From: Brassica napus
Taxonomy: Eukaryota; Streptophyta; Magnoliopsida; Brassicales; Brassicaceae
Reading direction: 5' to 3'
Assembly (NCBI RefSeq): GCF_020379485.1
Contig: NC_063446.1
Location: 10,153,597-10,217,596, forward strand
Length of the DNA: 64,000 bases
Below the pieces are notes generated by a model. It did not search any database, had not been told where the DNA came from, and was given only the letters and a program-made list of their open reading frames with translations. The translations under genes were made by a program, and so were the position numbers. This document shows, one piece after another, positions 22,626-34,544 of the stretch. Every line of letters begins with the position of its first letter. The stretch's first letter is position 1.

Positions 22626-23654
22626 TCCCCTATATATTATTTGAGAAACATTACAACTTTTTTTTATAGCCACATGTCATCACTAGGATGATTCTTAAAA
22701 TAATTAGAAAAATATGTTGGTCCATCTAATTATATAATAAGCTTTTTATTAAACTAACAATAAATTCATCATTAATGTACTTTATTATTTCTTTAAATAA
22801 AATTTACGGAATTGCCTAATGTGGCTAAAGTATATATGACAATTAATGATTTTGAATAATAAAGATTTGATAAAAAAAGTGTATCTTCTATCATATTTGT
22901 TTAATTTTAAACTATTAAATAAATTAAACAACCACAATAACCATATAATAAAATTTTAGATTTTTATGTATATGTTATATTTTGAATTTTTACAAACGGC
23001 TATAAATTACTAAGACTGTTAAGAGTCTCACATTCAAATTTTATGATCCATGGTTTAAAAATTTTGTTATGACAAAATACAAATGATTACAAAAATTATA
23101 TAAGTAAAAAGTCTAATTTAATTAATTATTAAGATTAATATATATATCATTTTAAATTAAACTATATATAAACCATATAAATACAATATGTTAGTTTCAA
23201 AATTTACTTTGAACAATTTTTTTGATAAAAGTTTTGAACGATCATTGACAACTTTTTTTTTAATTATAAATTACTAAAACTATTAATCCCACAATGAAAA
23301 TTTTGTTATCGGTAATTTAAATTTTTTTCTATAAAATATATAAATGATCGAAAAAACTATATGAGTAAAAATCATCATTTAATAGATATTAATATTAAAA
23401 ATATACTAAAATATATTATCTATGTTAGTATCATTTAAATTTAATTACATATCCTATCAAATATAAAAAAAATATTTTTTGGATTAATAAAATTAATTTA
23501 TATGTTTGCATCAATTTAATTATATATTTAATAGTTACTAAACTTTAATTATTTAATATATATTAATTGTTTCATAATATGTAAAAATATTTAATACATA
23601 AGATAATTTATATATATAATGTTGATCCCGCGCAAGGCACAGATCTTAACCTAG
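22626..23654 (+). mobile_element. non-autonomous Helitron B
   Basis: Starts TCCCCTATATATTATTTGAG after host A (22625). It carries the Helitron-type subterminal block GAAACATTACAAC...CCACATGTCATC, and ends with a GC-rich hairpin region (CCCGCGCAAGGC) and ATCTTAACCTAG before host T. It is 1.03 kb and non-coding. Both termini resemble those of Helitron A. The interior shares diverged blocks with it (the ATGAAAATTTTGTTATCGGT area near 23294 is the complement of blocks near 20090 and 20820). Confidence 0.8.
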
Positions 23655-24321
23655 TGAATTATATAACCCCTAGCTTCAATCCAACTATTATGCATTTTCG
23701 AAAACGTTACTCACAAGATGTAAGTTACCTTATAAATAACCATACGTATTAAATAAAGTTAGCATTAATTTATTTTTTTATTAAGTATCAAGTAAGATTC
23801 GGAAAATAGTTTTGACTAAAATGATATGGGTAGTCAGCAAATAACATAAAAATCTCCTCCCAAAAATTGACTGACATGTTCCGTTAAGGTATGTTCATGA
23901 TTTTGCATCCCAAGTTATCGGATACATACGATATTACTGTTTCCTTTTGTTTTGACTCAGTTTTTTTTTCTGGAAAAGAAAAAAGACTAAAATATTATCG
24001 CTTAACATTAATGAAAATGATAATAACTCGTAGAATACTTAAAATAAAAAGATAAATTCTCCATTTATTAATAAAAAGATAAATTATGTAAAATAAAAAG
24101 ATAAATTCTCCATTTATTAATAAAAAAATTCCACAAACCAGCATTGGAATCTTTGAGATTTTATATATAAGAAGAAATAAACTAGATTTTACTTATATAT
24201 TAAAAAGTAAAAAAAAAAGCTAAATTAATTTGATTTTAATATTTTTAAAAACAAAGATATATAAGGCGAGAAGAGGAACTGTATAAGCGTTACATCAGCG
24301 TGGTTTTGCTACCTATCGTGA
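23655..24321. other. intergenic, TraB gene promoter
   Basis: AT-rich, no gene. An imperfect duplication of about 38 bp (AGATAAATTCTCCATTTATT block) occurs at about 24040-24077 and 24089-24127. Confidence 0.5.
24258..24265 (+). promoter_or_regulatory. candidate TATA box of TraB gene
   Basis: TATATAAG lies 57 bp before the TraB start codon and is followed by GCGAGAAGAGG. It would give a short 5' leader of about 30 nt. Confidence 0.5.
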
Positions 24322-26411
24322 ATGGAACCGACGACGTCAATACTGTTGGAGCCGAAGGCGGTGGCTCACGTAGATGACCATAGCCACAACATAGTGAATG
24401 TGGATAAAGAGGAGGATGAACATAGCGATTCCGGTTCACTGATAACCGGCGTCGTTTCGGTCGGTGATGCTAGTGACGACGATGATGGTGATTTTGCGGT
24501 GGAGACGACGAAGTTGGAGCTGCCTGAGGAATACGCAGAAAGCGTTATGGTTCTAACGTGCGATTCCACAGCTGAAGGCGGATCCTGCCATGTGTACTTG
24601 ATTGGCACGGCTCATGTCTCTGAGGTATTTTCTGTTAAAGATTGAAACTTGAGGGACTGATTTTGTTATTTCTTGAAATGTTGGGGTTTTGGTAAAAAAA
24701 AAAAGGCTAACCCTTTTGATGGGAATGTAGTATATTAGCATTCATATGCAATGGTTTAGCTGTTTTGATCTTGTGATGTGTATTTGACTGGAGAGGTAAT
24801 TTTTGAAAAATATTGAAACTTGGGTACTGATTCTGTAATTTGTTGAAAGTGCTGGATAATGATAAATGATTATAAAGGCTGTTAGCATTCATATGCATTG
24901 GTTTTTAGCTGTTTTGATCTAAAGCGTTTTTTTTGTTACAAAAAAAAAGAAAGAAAAAAGATAAAGCGTTTTTGTATTGTAGGAATCATGTCGAGAAGTT
25001 GAAGCTATAATAAGCTTGATGAAACCAGAGGTTATTCTTCTTTACATTGTCAACTCTTTAATATTATCATTCTCTCTCTCTCTCTAATTAAGTATGTAGC
25101 TGATGAATTTGCAGGTCGTCTTTGTGGAGTTGTGTTCAAGTCGATTATCTATTCTCACTCCTGCTTTGAAGGTTTTGCTCCACATAGCATCTCCACTTTT
25201 AGTTTAACACTGGACTATATTGTGCATCATCATCATCTTCCCCTTCTTTTGCTTGAAGATGTCCAAGTTTTTTCTTCTAATGGGAATCATTGTCTAGAGA
25301 ATGTACTTAAGTTGCGCCATGTTTTTGGTTTTTCCAGATTCCGACGGTGCCGGAGATGATAGACATGTGGAAGAAGAACCATAACGCATTCGGAATAGCG
25401 TACGGATGGTTTCTTGCACAGGCATGCATGCTTCCTCGGTTAATATCTTCTTTGATGGTGGCTTAAATGTTTTCATACCATTAGTTTAAATCCTTTTGCG
25501 TATATATGTTAGGTCGCCAGCAAGCTTGATGTATTACCTGGTGCCGAGTTTCGTGTGGCGTATGAAGAGGCACACACATATGGTGGCAAGGTGATTCTAG
25601 GTGATCGTCCTGTACAGGTGAATTTGTTGATAGTCTTAAACCTTTCTCTTAAGGAGTGTTATGCATTGGTTTTCAATCAGTTTTTTCTTTCCTTGGGTTT
25701 TGTTTAAGCAGATCACGTTGAAGAGAACGTGGGCTAAGATGCCTCTATGGCACAAAGTAAAGTTCTTGTACGGCTTAGTGTTTCAACCTGTCTTTCTCCC
25801 TAGCCCTGAGGAACTTAAGAAGATGGTAAGAAAGTCTTTGCTACAAAGCTTTTGCGAGTATAAATATTGAGTTAGTGTTGATTAAATTGTTTGGTCTTTT
25901 AGCTAAAAGCTATGAACAATGTGGATATGCTGACGTTGGTGATTCAAGAAATGAGCAAGGAGTTTCCATCTCTCATGGATACACTTGTGCATGAGCGTGA
26001 TACGTTAGTATTGTATTCCTCTCTCTCTATGTCTCTCCTAAAGTCCTAAGCACCATCATGATGATCATACCAAATTTTTTTATATTATGTAACTCAGGTA
26101 CATGGCATGTATGTTATCAAGAGTTGCAAGTGAGCATAGCTCGGTCGTGGCAGTTGTTGGTAGAGGGCATCTTCAAGGGATCAAGAAGAACTGGAACCAA
26201 CCTATAAAGGTTAGTCACAGTCTTTTCAGTCTAGACATAACAGATGCTGAGCTAATCGTTATTGTGCTAATGGTATTTGCAGATGAAGGATCTGTTGGAG
26301 ATACCGAAGAATGAATCAAAATATACAGCTAAGTATGTTCTCAAGTCGCTGACGGTTGCTGTCGTCGGGATAGCTATAGGCTCACGCTTGTATCTTTCCA
26401 CCAGAAGTTGA
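24322..26411 (+). CDS. TraB-family membrane protein
   Basis: TraB/PrgY-domain protein, orthologous by position and sequence to At2g32340 as remembered. Plant TraB proteins have been described as mitochondrial outer-membrane/ER contact proteins. Exons are 24322-24624, 24983-25030, 25115-25171, 25338-25421, 25513-25617, 25712-25825, 25903-26003, 26098-26209 and 26283-26411, giving 350 aa. The N-terminal 70 residues are acidic and disordered. The domain opens with CHVYLIGTAHVSEESC and VVFVELCSSR, and continues through LPGAEFRVAYEEA and VVAVVGRGHLQGI. A single C-terminal hydrophobic segment (LTVAVVGIAIGSRLYL) suggests a tail anchor. Intron 4 begins with GC (25422-25423), not GT. A diverged tandem duplication spans the end of exon 1 and the start of intron 1. 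Confidence 0.9.
24590..24921 (+). repeat. diverged tandem duplication across exon 1/intron 1 of TraB
   Basis: Copy 1 begins in the exon (ATGTGTACTTGATTGG, 24590-24605). Copy 2 begins in the intron (ATGTGTATTTGACTGG, 24776-24791). Both run through a GGTA donor-like site, ATTGAAACTTG, GTTAGCATTCATATGCA and AGCTGTTTTGATCT. The period is about 170-186 bp. Copy 2 therefore carries a duplicated, presumably unused splice donor (GAGAGGTAATTT). Confidence 0.75.
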
Positions 26412-27209
26412 GTTACCTTCAAGGCAGAGAGAGTTTCTCAGGAGGGCAATAAAAATTAGGCCAAGTGTTATGATTATATAGATTTTTAGTAACTATTGTC
26501 ATGATATATTATTTATTTTTGGTTTAGCGGTTGAAATCATTTCATAAAAATCTAGAAATAAAAAAAAATCTCTCCTCTCCCATGTCTCCTCCAGTCTACT
26601 ACTACTTTTTAAAAATCTCGAATTCTTTACCTGAATCATTTTTGTTCTAGGGCATAAAATATGAAACCAAAAACTAGAACCAATTCAAAATAACCTGGTT
26701 TGGTTTTGCATATGGCCAAATTCGCCAATGTTTGCACAAGTACAATTTTATTTTTCTTAGAGGTTTGAATATTTTTTTAAGGTTTTGGATATTTCGCGTA
26801 ATAATTATCATTCCTAAATGAATCCAAATTCCTTGGATTTAGTCAGTATTAGTTCAGAGTTTCCCTATTTTTGGGGCTATTCCTGAATTTGAGTTTTTTT
26901 TCATGAAAATCGAAATAGTCATATGTTAAAACAGATTTTCTTTACACAAAAGATCCATAAATAAAAACAAATTGTCTTGTTTGTTAACTTTTTTTTTCCT
27001 AACCTTTCTCATTGTAACTTGTAAGCAGTTCTATATTATACTGGTTTTCATGCGGATGTAGACGAGTATTAGTTCAGAGTTGCTCAAAAGAAGAAACTAA
27101 ACAGATCATAAATTTTCATTAAGCTGTTTACTTGTAGAACAAGAAACATTATGACAAGACAATCACAAAGGAAAAGTAAACAAAAAATGGAATGGTTAAA
27201 CAAATCAAA
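26412..27209. other. intergenic between convergent TraB and UBL genes
   Basis: Holds the 3' UTRs of both flanking genes, which point toward each other. AT-rich, nothing else recognised. Confidence 0.6.
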
Positions 27210-27710
27210 TCAAGAAACTATATCCATTTCATTCTCTCCTTCTCTTGCTTTCTTTTTTCCATCTTCAACATTATCATCATCCTTTGTTTCTTCTCCATTC
27301 TTCTCTTCTTCTTCGCCATTCTTCATAGCTATATCTTTCTCTTCACCCTTTGCATCTTCATCTTCTTCTTTGTTTCCTCTTTTACTCTCTGCTTCCGATG
27401 AAAGCTCCTCTACAGATGCATTATCTCCTCTTCCTTGTGATTTCTCCTCCTTGTAAACCAAATCAGGATGCTTAAAGAACAAATACATATGAGCATCTTC
27501 TTTGACTCCTAAATCTATCAGCTTCATTTCATCTTCATCATCCTTAACCAATCTTCTACTCTCCTCTTCATCCTCGACCACAAGTATCAAACGCTTCACC
27601 GATAGTTTCACCTCCGTTGCAATCCTCTCCTTTAGTTCCTTCACCGTCGCATTTTCACTCACCTCAGCATCTATAAATGTACCCGTTATTACCTCCACAT
27701 TTACCTTCAT
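27210..27710 (-). CDS. ubiquitin-like domain protein with acidic tail
   Basis: Single-exon gene of 166 aa, resembling the ubiquitin-like proteins at At2g32350/At2g32360 by position and content. Residues 1-78 form a ubiquitin-type beta-grasp (MKVNVEVITGTFIDAEVSENATVKELKERI spans the first two strands and the helix; LIDLGVKEDAHMYLFF is the last strand region). There is no C-terminal di-glycine, so it is not a conjugated modifier. The remainder is a charged Glu/Lys/Asp-rich disordered tail (for example NGEEEEKNGEETKDDD). The start is the only ATG consistent with the fold. Function is unknown. Confidence 0.8.
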   Translation of the reverse strand: MKVNVEVITGTFIDAEVSENATVKELKERIATEVKLSVKRLILVVEDEEESRRLVKDDEDEMKLIDLGVKEDAHMYLFFKHPDLVYKEEKSQGRGDNASVEELSSEAESKRGNKEEDEDAKGEEKDIAMKNGEEEEKNGEETKDDDNVEDGKKKAREGENEMDIVS

Positions 27711-28158
27711 TGCTTCAACACTCTCTCCACCAAAATCTTGTGGTTTTGATTGTTACGACAAAGATTCATTTCTTCTTTGTATGTTCACTTTTGTGATTTA
27801 CCATCTCTCTCTCTTTATTTTTGATTTTTAATTTCAAGATATTGTTTTGTATGAGAAAACATGAACTAACCAAACACAAACTCATGCTATTTTCGTTTTC
27901 GGATATTTTGTTTAATTTTGTGGTAATTAGTACTATCTTGTTTTAATCTTGTTGCGGATATATTGCAACGAGGGGTTTTAATATATTTTGACTGAGTAGC
28001 ATTCTTAAACAAATTCTCTCCTCAAAGTTAGGGAACTAATTAACAAAGTCGTTATGATTTTACGACTTGAATTAAAGCTACACAACGTAAATTACACACA
28101 AAGCAAGACAACAAGATAAGCAATGAACAAGTATATATAACAAAACAATTAACAATAA
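27711..28158. other. intergenic, UBL promoter side
   Basis: AT-rich DNA between the UBL start and the 3' end of the Helitron cluster. Nothing recognised. Confidence 0.5.
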
Positions 28159-28987
28159 CTAGGAGTTAACTCGCGCTACGCGCGGAGCTATTTTGATTTT
28201 TAAATGTTAACAATATAGTTATTCATTTGGACGTTGTATTCTGAACAACAACAAAATTATAAATTGTATGTTTGTGTGAATAGTAATTTCTTTAGAAAAA
28301 CAGAAAACTATATATTTTTCATATATATGTTTCATATAGTTTTCCATTTTTTATATTATATATTTACTTATTATTTAAATTTTCTTAATTTGTAGGGCAA
28401 CTCTTTCAAATAGTCGTTTTTAAATTTTTGTCAAAAATAGTCATCAATAAGGAAATGACCAAAATAACCCATTTTATTTTGAAAATTTTAATATTTCTTT
28501 TTTATTTTTCAAACTTTGAAATCATATCCACAAAACTCCACCCCATAACTCTAAACCCTAAGTCTAGTTTATTTAACCTTATAACATAGATGTATTTTAA
28601 CTCTTTAATAAATGTTTAATTTAGTTTTTCTATTTTTTATATTGTATATTTACTTACTATTTATCTTCTCTTATTTTGTATAGTTATTTATTATAAATTT
28701 CTTGCTTTTATATCAATCATAATATTATGATATATATTTAATATAATATTTTATTTCTTATATACTATATTTACTTATTATTTATTTTTTCTTATATTTT
28801 ATATTTACTTATTATAGTATATAACATTTATATATGATTAATATTACTAACAATAATATTAAAATATTACATAATATTAAATTATAAATCTATTATAATA
28901 TTAGAATAAAAATAAAATATCATAATAATATTTCTTATTATTTATTTTTATACTAATATTTTTATGTCTTTTTTTTACATCAATCAT

Positions 28988-29672
28988 CTACAAACTCATG
29001 CTGACTCTGTAAACCAAACCCGTAACTTTGTCCATGTGAACGACGAAAGACGGTTGTTTCCTAGCACTGCGTGCTAAGCTATCCGCCTTTTGATTTTCTG
29101 TCTGAGGTACATGAACGATCTCTGAGTTTAGAAAGCTTATTTTCAGCAGTTTAATGTCTTCCTGATAATTGTCAAACGCTGGCCATTCTTCTGGTTCCGA
29201 AACCATCTTTATCAATTGAGAACAATATGTAACAAATGTGACCTGAAATTACCGTAAATTCCTCATGCATTCCATTACCCATATTAGCGCTTCTACCTCC
29301 GAATGAAGAAGTGAAAGACTTGCCCGGACATTCCGTGCCGCTAGCAATACATCAAAACCCGCTAAAGTGATGTATTAGCCTTGTCCTGAGAATTGTTCTT
29401 TATCTTTCCATGAGCAATCTATGAAACACCATTTTCTTGGTATTGTTGGTACAATTCTTTCATGTACTTGATTTGCAACCCTCTGATTATTTGTTACAAG
29501 TGCATGCGCCCAAAGTGTTGATTCTTAATCCCGGTAGTTTAAGCGTATCTCTTGGATCAACATCCAAATTGCTAAAAACTTTGTTGTTTCGATCTTTCCA
29601 AATATACCATAATATCCACGCAAAACAGTGATCCACCATTTTTGGATTAACTCTCCAAAAAAGATGATCCAT
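28988..29672 (-). pseudogene. captured RNase H/zf-RVT-type fragment
   Basis: Minus-strand reading gives, in order: an RT zinc-finger-to-RNase H linker (MDHLFWRVNPKM, FAWILWYIWKDRNNKVFS); the first RNase H strand (RKWCFIDCSWK region, 29380-29425); then LLHSEVEALIWVMECM. It ends with the RNase H tail (DIKLLKISF, VPQTENQKADSLARSAR). Stops and frame changes at several places show it is dead. This is the layout of non-LTR reverse transcriptase C-termini and of host genes derived from them. Lying inside a Helitron, it was probably picked up as a gene fragment. Confidence 0.75.
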
Positions 29673-32059
29673 ATTTTTATGTCTTATAGTCTATATTTAC
29701 TAATTATTTATTTAATATACATTTTTCGGATAGATGTTTAATTTAGTTTTTCCAGTTCTAATATTGTATATTTACTTATTTTGTATTTTTCCTTATACTG
29801 TATATTTACTTATTCTAATATTACGGTAGATGTTTAATATAATACTTGTATTTCTTATATGGTATATTTACTTATTATTTATTTTACTATACATTTTTTC
29901 AGAGATATGTTTAATTTAGTCTTTTCATTTCTTAATTGTATTTTACCTTTTTTCTTATACTATAAATTTACTTATTCTAATTTTCTTGTTTTTATATCAA
30001 ATGATAATATTATGATAGATGTTTAATGTGATAAAAAATATTATCTTATATTCTATGCTTATTTTTATTATATTGTATATTTACTTACAAAAATATTTGA
30101 AAATAATAAAATGTTAAACTATACATTTTCAGATAGTTTTTTTATTTCTTATATTGTATATTTATTTATCTAATTTTTTTGTTTTATATCAAATCATAAC
30201 ATTACGATAGATGTTTAATGTAATATTTCTATATCTTATATTATATATTCACTTATTATTTACATTATTATATATTTTCAGATAAAGGTTTAATGTATTT
30301 TTGTATTTTTATATTGTATATTTACTTATAATTTTTTTTTTTTATATTTACTTTTTCTAATATTATAATTGATGTTTAGTGTAATATTTTTATAATGTAA
30401 ATTTACTTTTATTTATTTAACTTTACATTTTTCAGATATATGTTTAATTTAGTTTTTCCATTTTTTATATTGTGTATTTACTTAATGTTTATCTTTTCTT
30501 ATTTTTATTTTTATACCATGATAATATTACGATATATATTTAATGTAATATTTTTATTTCTTATATACTATATTTACTTATTATTTATTTTTCTTATCTT
30601 TTATATTTATTTATTCTATTAATAAGATAATGTTTAATACGATATTGTTTAGTATAATATTTCAATTTCTTATATTTTGTATTTAGTTATTATTTTATAG
30701 ATGTTTAATTTAGTTTTTCATTTCTCAATTGTATATTTACTTATTATATTTTTTTTTGTTTTTATATCAAATGATAATATTATGATAGATGTTTAATGTA
30801 ATATTTGTATTTATTATATTGTATATTTACTTATTATTTAGTTTTCCTCATATTGTATATTTACTTTTTATTGTTTAATGCAATGTTTCTATTTCTTATA
30901 TTGTTTATTTACTTATTATATATTTTTTCTTATATTGCAAATTTACATATTATTTATTTTCTATTTTTTAAATAATAATGTCACATGTCATATTTTCGAA
31001 AATTAGGAATATTAAAATGTAAAACTATATTTTATGCCACGTGTCATCTTTCGGGAGAAATTTTTTTTGCTGATGTGGACGCTCTATGGAGCCTCAAAAG
31101 ATCATTTTTATTAGTATAGATTTAGTGTAATATTTTTATAATGTAAATTAACTTTTATTTACTTAACTTTACACTTTTCAGATATATGTTTAATTTAGTT
31201 TTTCCATTTTTTATATTGTGTATTTACTTAATGTTTATCTTTTCTTATTTTTATTTTTATACCATGATAATATTACGATATATATTTAATTTAATATTTT
31301 TATTTCATATATACTATATTTACTTATTATTTATTTTTCTTATCTTTTATATTTACTTATTCTATTAATAAGATAATGTTTAATACGATAATGTTTAGTA
31401 TAATATTTCGATTTCTTATATTTTGTATTTAGTTATTATTTTATAGATGTTTAATTTAGTTTTTCATTTCTCAATTGTATATTTACTTATTCTATTTTTT
31501 TTATATCAAATGATAATATTATGATAGATGTTTAAGGGCTTTTTGCAGAATTGACCTATAACTTAAAGTCAAACACAAAACTAACCTCCTTTTTTTTTGA
31601 AAATTGGTTTTGCCCTATTCACCCCACAAGTTCATATAATTTACGAAAATGCCATCAATTTTATTTTTCTTTTTTTTTTCGAAAATGACATTTTTACTCT
31701 CTCACCCTCATCATTTTCAAGTAATTACAAGATTGCCATTGTCATCAATACCACAACCACCATGAACAACCAACTTGAAACTCTTAATGCTCCCAAAATT
31801 GATTTACCCTTCTTCTTTTTCCATTATTGTGAACTAAACACAACATATCTCTCACTTTCTCTCCACAATGAGCTAAAAAAAACCCAAGATTTTGATTCTA
31901 ATTTTTTTATGGTTCATAGAGTCATAGAAGCTAACTATTCTGGGTGGGTTACTTTCGTTTGTGATTCTGTGTGCTTGGAGAAGCCATATGTATGCTAAGG
32001 AACTTATCTCACCAATTTAAGGTATGACATCGAGTTTTTTTCCAGATCTGTTCGTCAGA

Positions 32060-32645
32060 CGACTTACTTGGGAAGTCGTCTGGCTGTAGACAACTTACCT
32101 GGAAGTCGTCTGGTCAACGCAGAGGTTATTTTTGCAATTGACTTTGAAATCTGTAACCTGAGACGACTGAAAGTTAAGCCGTCTGTTTTTGTTTGGTTTC
32201 AAAAAAATTTCCAAAGAACCTAGACGACTTACATTTCAGTCGTCTGGCGAAAATTAAAATAATAATATTTTTTTAAAAGTAGACGACTTACAGTTAAGTC
32301 GTCATAGGTTAGTTTTGCAATTGAAAAAAAAACTTCAAGATTTAATTATATACAGACGACTTATAATTCAGTCGTCCACGAGACGACTGAAATGTAAGTC
32401 GTCCAGGATTTTGTCAAACTTCTGAAATAATCCAGTCAGATGCAAAACTAACCTATGACGACTAAAATGTAAGTCGTCTAGCTTTTATGGAGTTTTTTTT
32501 TAGCCAACTTATTTTTAGTAGACGACTTATTTTTCAGTCGTCCGAAATAACAGATTTCAAAGTCAATTGCAAAAATAACCTCTGCGTTGACCAGACGACG
32601 TATAGTTTAGTCGTCTGGACAACTTAGATTGAAGTCGTCTACGTC
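32060..32645. repeat. long fold-back (inverted repeat)
   Basis: Two arms face each other around about 32360. A 42-bp stretch at 32112-32153 (starts GGTCAACGCAGAGG, ends GAAATCTG) is the exact complement of 32551-32592. CGTCATAGGTTAGTTTTGCA at 32300-32319 pairs perfectly with 32441-32460. The arms also carry AGACGACTT/AAGTCGTCT units in complementary places. A transcript would form a hairpin with arms of about 250 bp. Confidence 0.85.
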
Positions 32646-33237
32646 TTCTCCGCTAGTTATTAAGTCTTCTACGTTAGTTTTTGAATAACTTGTATTTTTA
32701 AGAGTGATAAGTAACTTCAAGATATGTAAAACGCATATTTACAAAATATGTTTTCTCCCTTAGTTTTACTAAATTTGACTAAGTTTTTCAACGTAAACTT
32801 ATAATAAAATATGATATGCTTTGACTAGTTACTATTGTTTGTTTCCATCTCTTAAGTATTATTGTTATAGACAATAATGATGACTATTGTTATGAGTTGG
32901 AAGAACGGTTAAAATGCTTCTTAAAATGTTGTATCAATATAAAGCTACCAACATTCTTGTTTATTAAGATGAGAAAAAGGCCATTGGAGTTTATTATTGC
33001 ATATGAGAGATCCAAAGATAAGAAAAAGGCTACTGACGTCTATTATTTCATTGATTTGTAAATGTGTAAACAAATTGTTAGCACATTTAATACATCTTGG
33101 AAAACATTATTACTGATTTTACAAAAAATTCACAACTAAAAGAGTAGACATGCAATTCACAAAACAGACCACAAACAAAACTATTATAGATCATTCCTCT
33201 ACAAAGACAAGCTTGGATTTCACTTGAGTAGACAAGA

Positions 33238-33498
33238 CCACACGACTTTTAAGAAGTCCAGACGACTTCTAAGAAGTCCAGACGACTTCTAAGAAGTCCA
33301 GACGACTTCCAGGAAGTTCAGACGACTTTGTCAGAAGACTTTTAGGAAGTTCAGACGACTTCCAGATGACTTTACAGGAAGTCCAGACGACTTTACAGGA
33401 AGTCCAGACGACTTTACAGGAAGTCCAGACGACTTTGTCAGAAGACTTCCAAGAAGTCCAGACGACTTCCAGACGACTTCCAGACGACTAACAGGTAA
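33238..33498. repeat. tandem array of GACGACTT-AGGAAGTCCA units, copy 1
   Basis: Repeated 20-bp units of the form CCAGACGACTTCTAAGAAGT with variants (CTTTACAGGAAGT, CTTCCAGG). The array is followed by a conserved non-repetitive segment (ATCTGAAAAACCTGCATAT...). Confidence 0.9.
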
Positions 33499-33914
33499 GT
33501 CGTCCCAGAAGTCTTCCAGATCTGAAAAATCTGCATATTAAATCCAGGTCTGAAAAACCTGCATATCCAAAAACGTTTAAATAGCTTAAAAACAGAAAAA
33601 ATGAGTGAAAGATTAGATAAATCTACCTTTACAGAACACACAAAAATACATATCTAAAAATAATATATCTACCTTTAAATTAGTGGAAGATGAGTACCAT
33701 CTAATTAAAAACCTGCAAAAAAGATAGATTAGTAAGAAAGACATGAGATAAAACTGGAAAATTCATATAAAGTTTGGTGTTTTCAAGTCAAAGAGATTAG
33801 AGTGGGTTTGGAGAGTTTTAGTTTGAGAAAAAAGTAAGAACTTTATACAACAAGAAGTTACCAAATAAAGAAAAATCAGACATAAGAACTTACCAAAACG
33901 CTCAGATCTATTAT

Positions 33915-34123
33915 GAAAGGGAGACTTCGTCAGAAGACTTCCATGAAGTCCAGACGACTTCCTCGAAGTCCAGACGACTTCCTGGAAGTCCAGACGACTT
34001 CCTGGAAGTCCAGACGACTTCCTGGAAGTCCAGACGACTTTGTCAGAAGACTTACAAGAATTCCAGACGACTTCCAGACGACTTCCAGATGACTTCCAGA
34101 CGACTAACAGGTAAGTCGTCCAA
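33915..34123. repeat. tandem array of GACGACTT-TGGAAGTCCA units, copy 2
   Basis: Same kind of 20-bp array (CCAGACGACTTCCTGGAAGT repeated) and the same downstream segment as the first array. The whole block of about 640-700 bp (roughly 33430-33780 and 34070-34450) is therefore duplicated. Confidence 0.88.
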
Positions 34124-34544
34124 GAAGTCTTCCAGATCTGAAAAACCTGCATATCAAATCCAGATCTGAAAAACCTGCATATCCAAAAATGTTCAAATGA
34201 CTTAAAAATAGAGAAAATGAGTGGAAGATTAGATAAATCTACATTTACAGAACACACAAAAATACATATCTAAAATTAATAGATTTACCTTTAAATTAGT
34301 GGAAGATGAGTACCATTTGATTAAAAACCTGCAAAAGAGATAGATTAGTAAGAAATACATGAGACAAAACTGAAAAATTCATATAAAGTTAGGTGTTTTC
34401 AAGTCAAAGAGATTAGAGAGAGGTTGGAGAGTTTTAGAATGATGAACATTACATTTTTGTTGCAGCCATTTGAGAGGAGGAGAGAGAATGTGTAAATTTT
34501 TCTTTATATAGGGAGACAAAAAATCCAATTAGGTTAAATATTTT

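Noticed and set aside
30440..31368. Two near-identical 60-codon hydrophobic frames (MFNLVFPFFILCIYLMFIFS)
   Set aside because: They are translations of AT-rich Helitron modules. The Phe/Ile/Tyr richness is compositional, although the duplication itself is real.
31597..31998. 133-codon open frame in the Mutator-like element
   Set aside because: Phe/Thr/Asn-rich, no recognised domain, lies in an AT-rich repeat interior. It may be a captured fragment but cannot be supported.
33238..34123. CRISPR-like regular repeats
   Set aside because: Units are contiguous 20-bp variants without unique spacers, in a plant nuclear transposable element. This is a tandem satellite-like array.
33763..34257. 164-codon minus-strand open frame
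   Set aside because: It translates the 20-bp array (repeated WTSRKSSG-like pattern), so the open frame reflects the repeat period.
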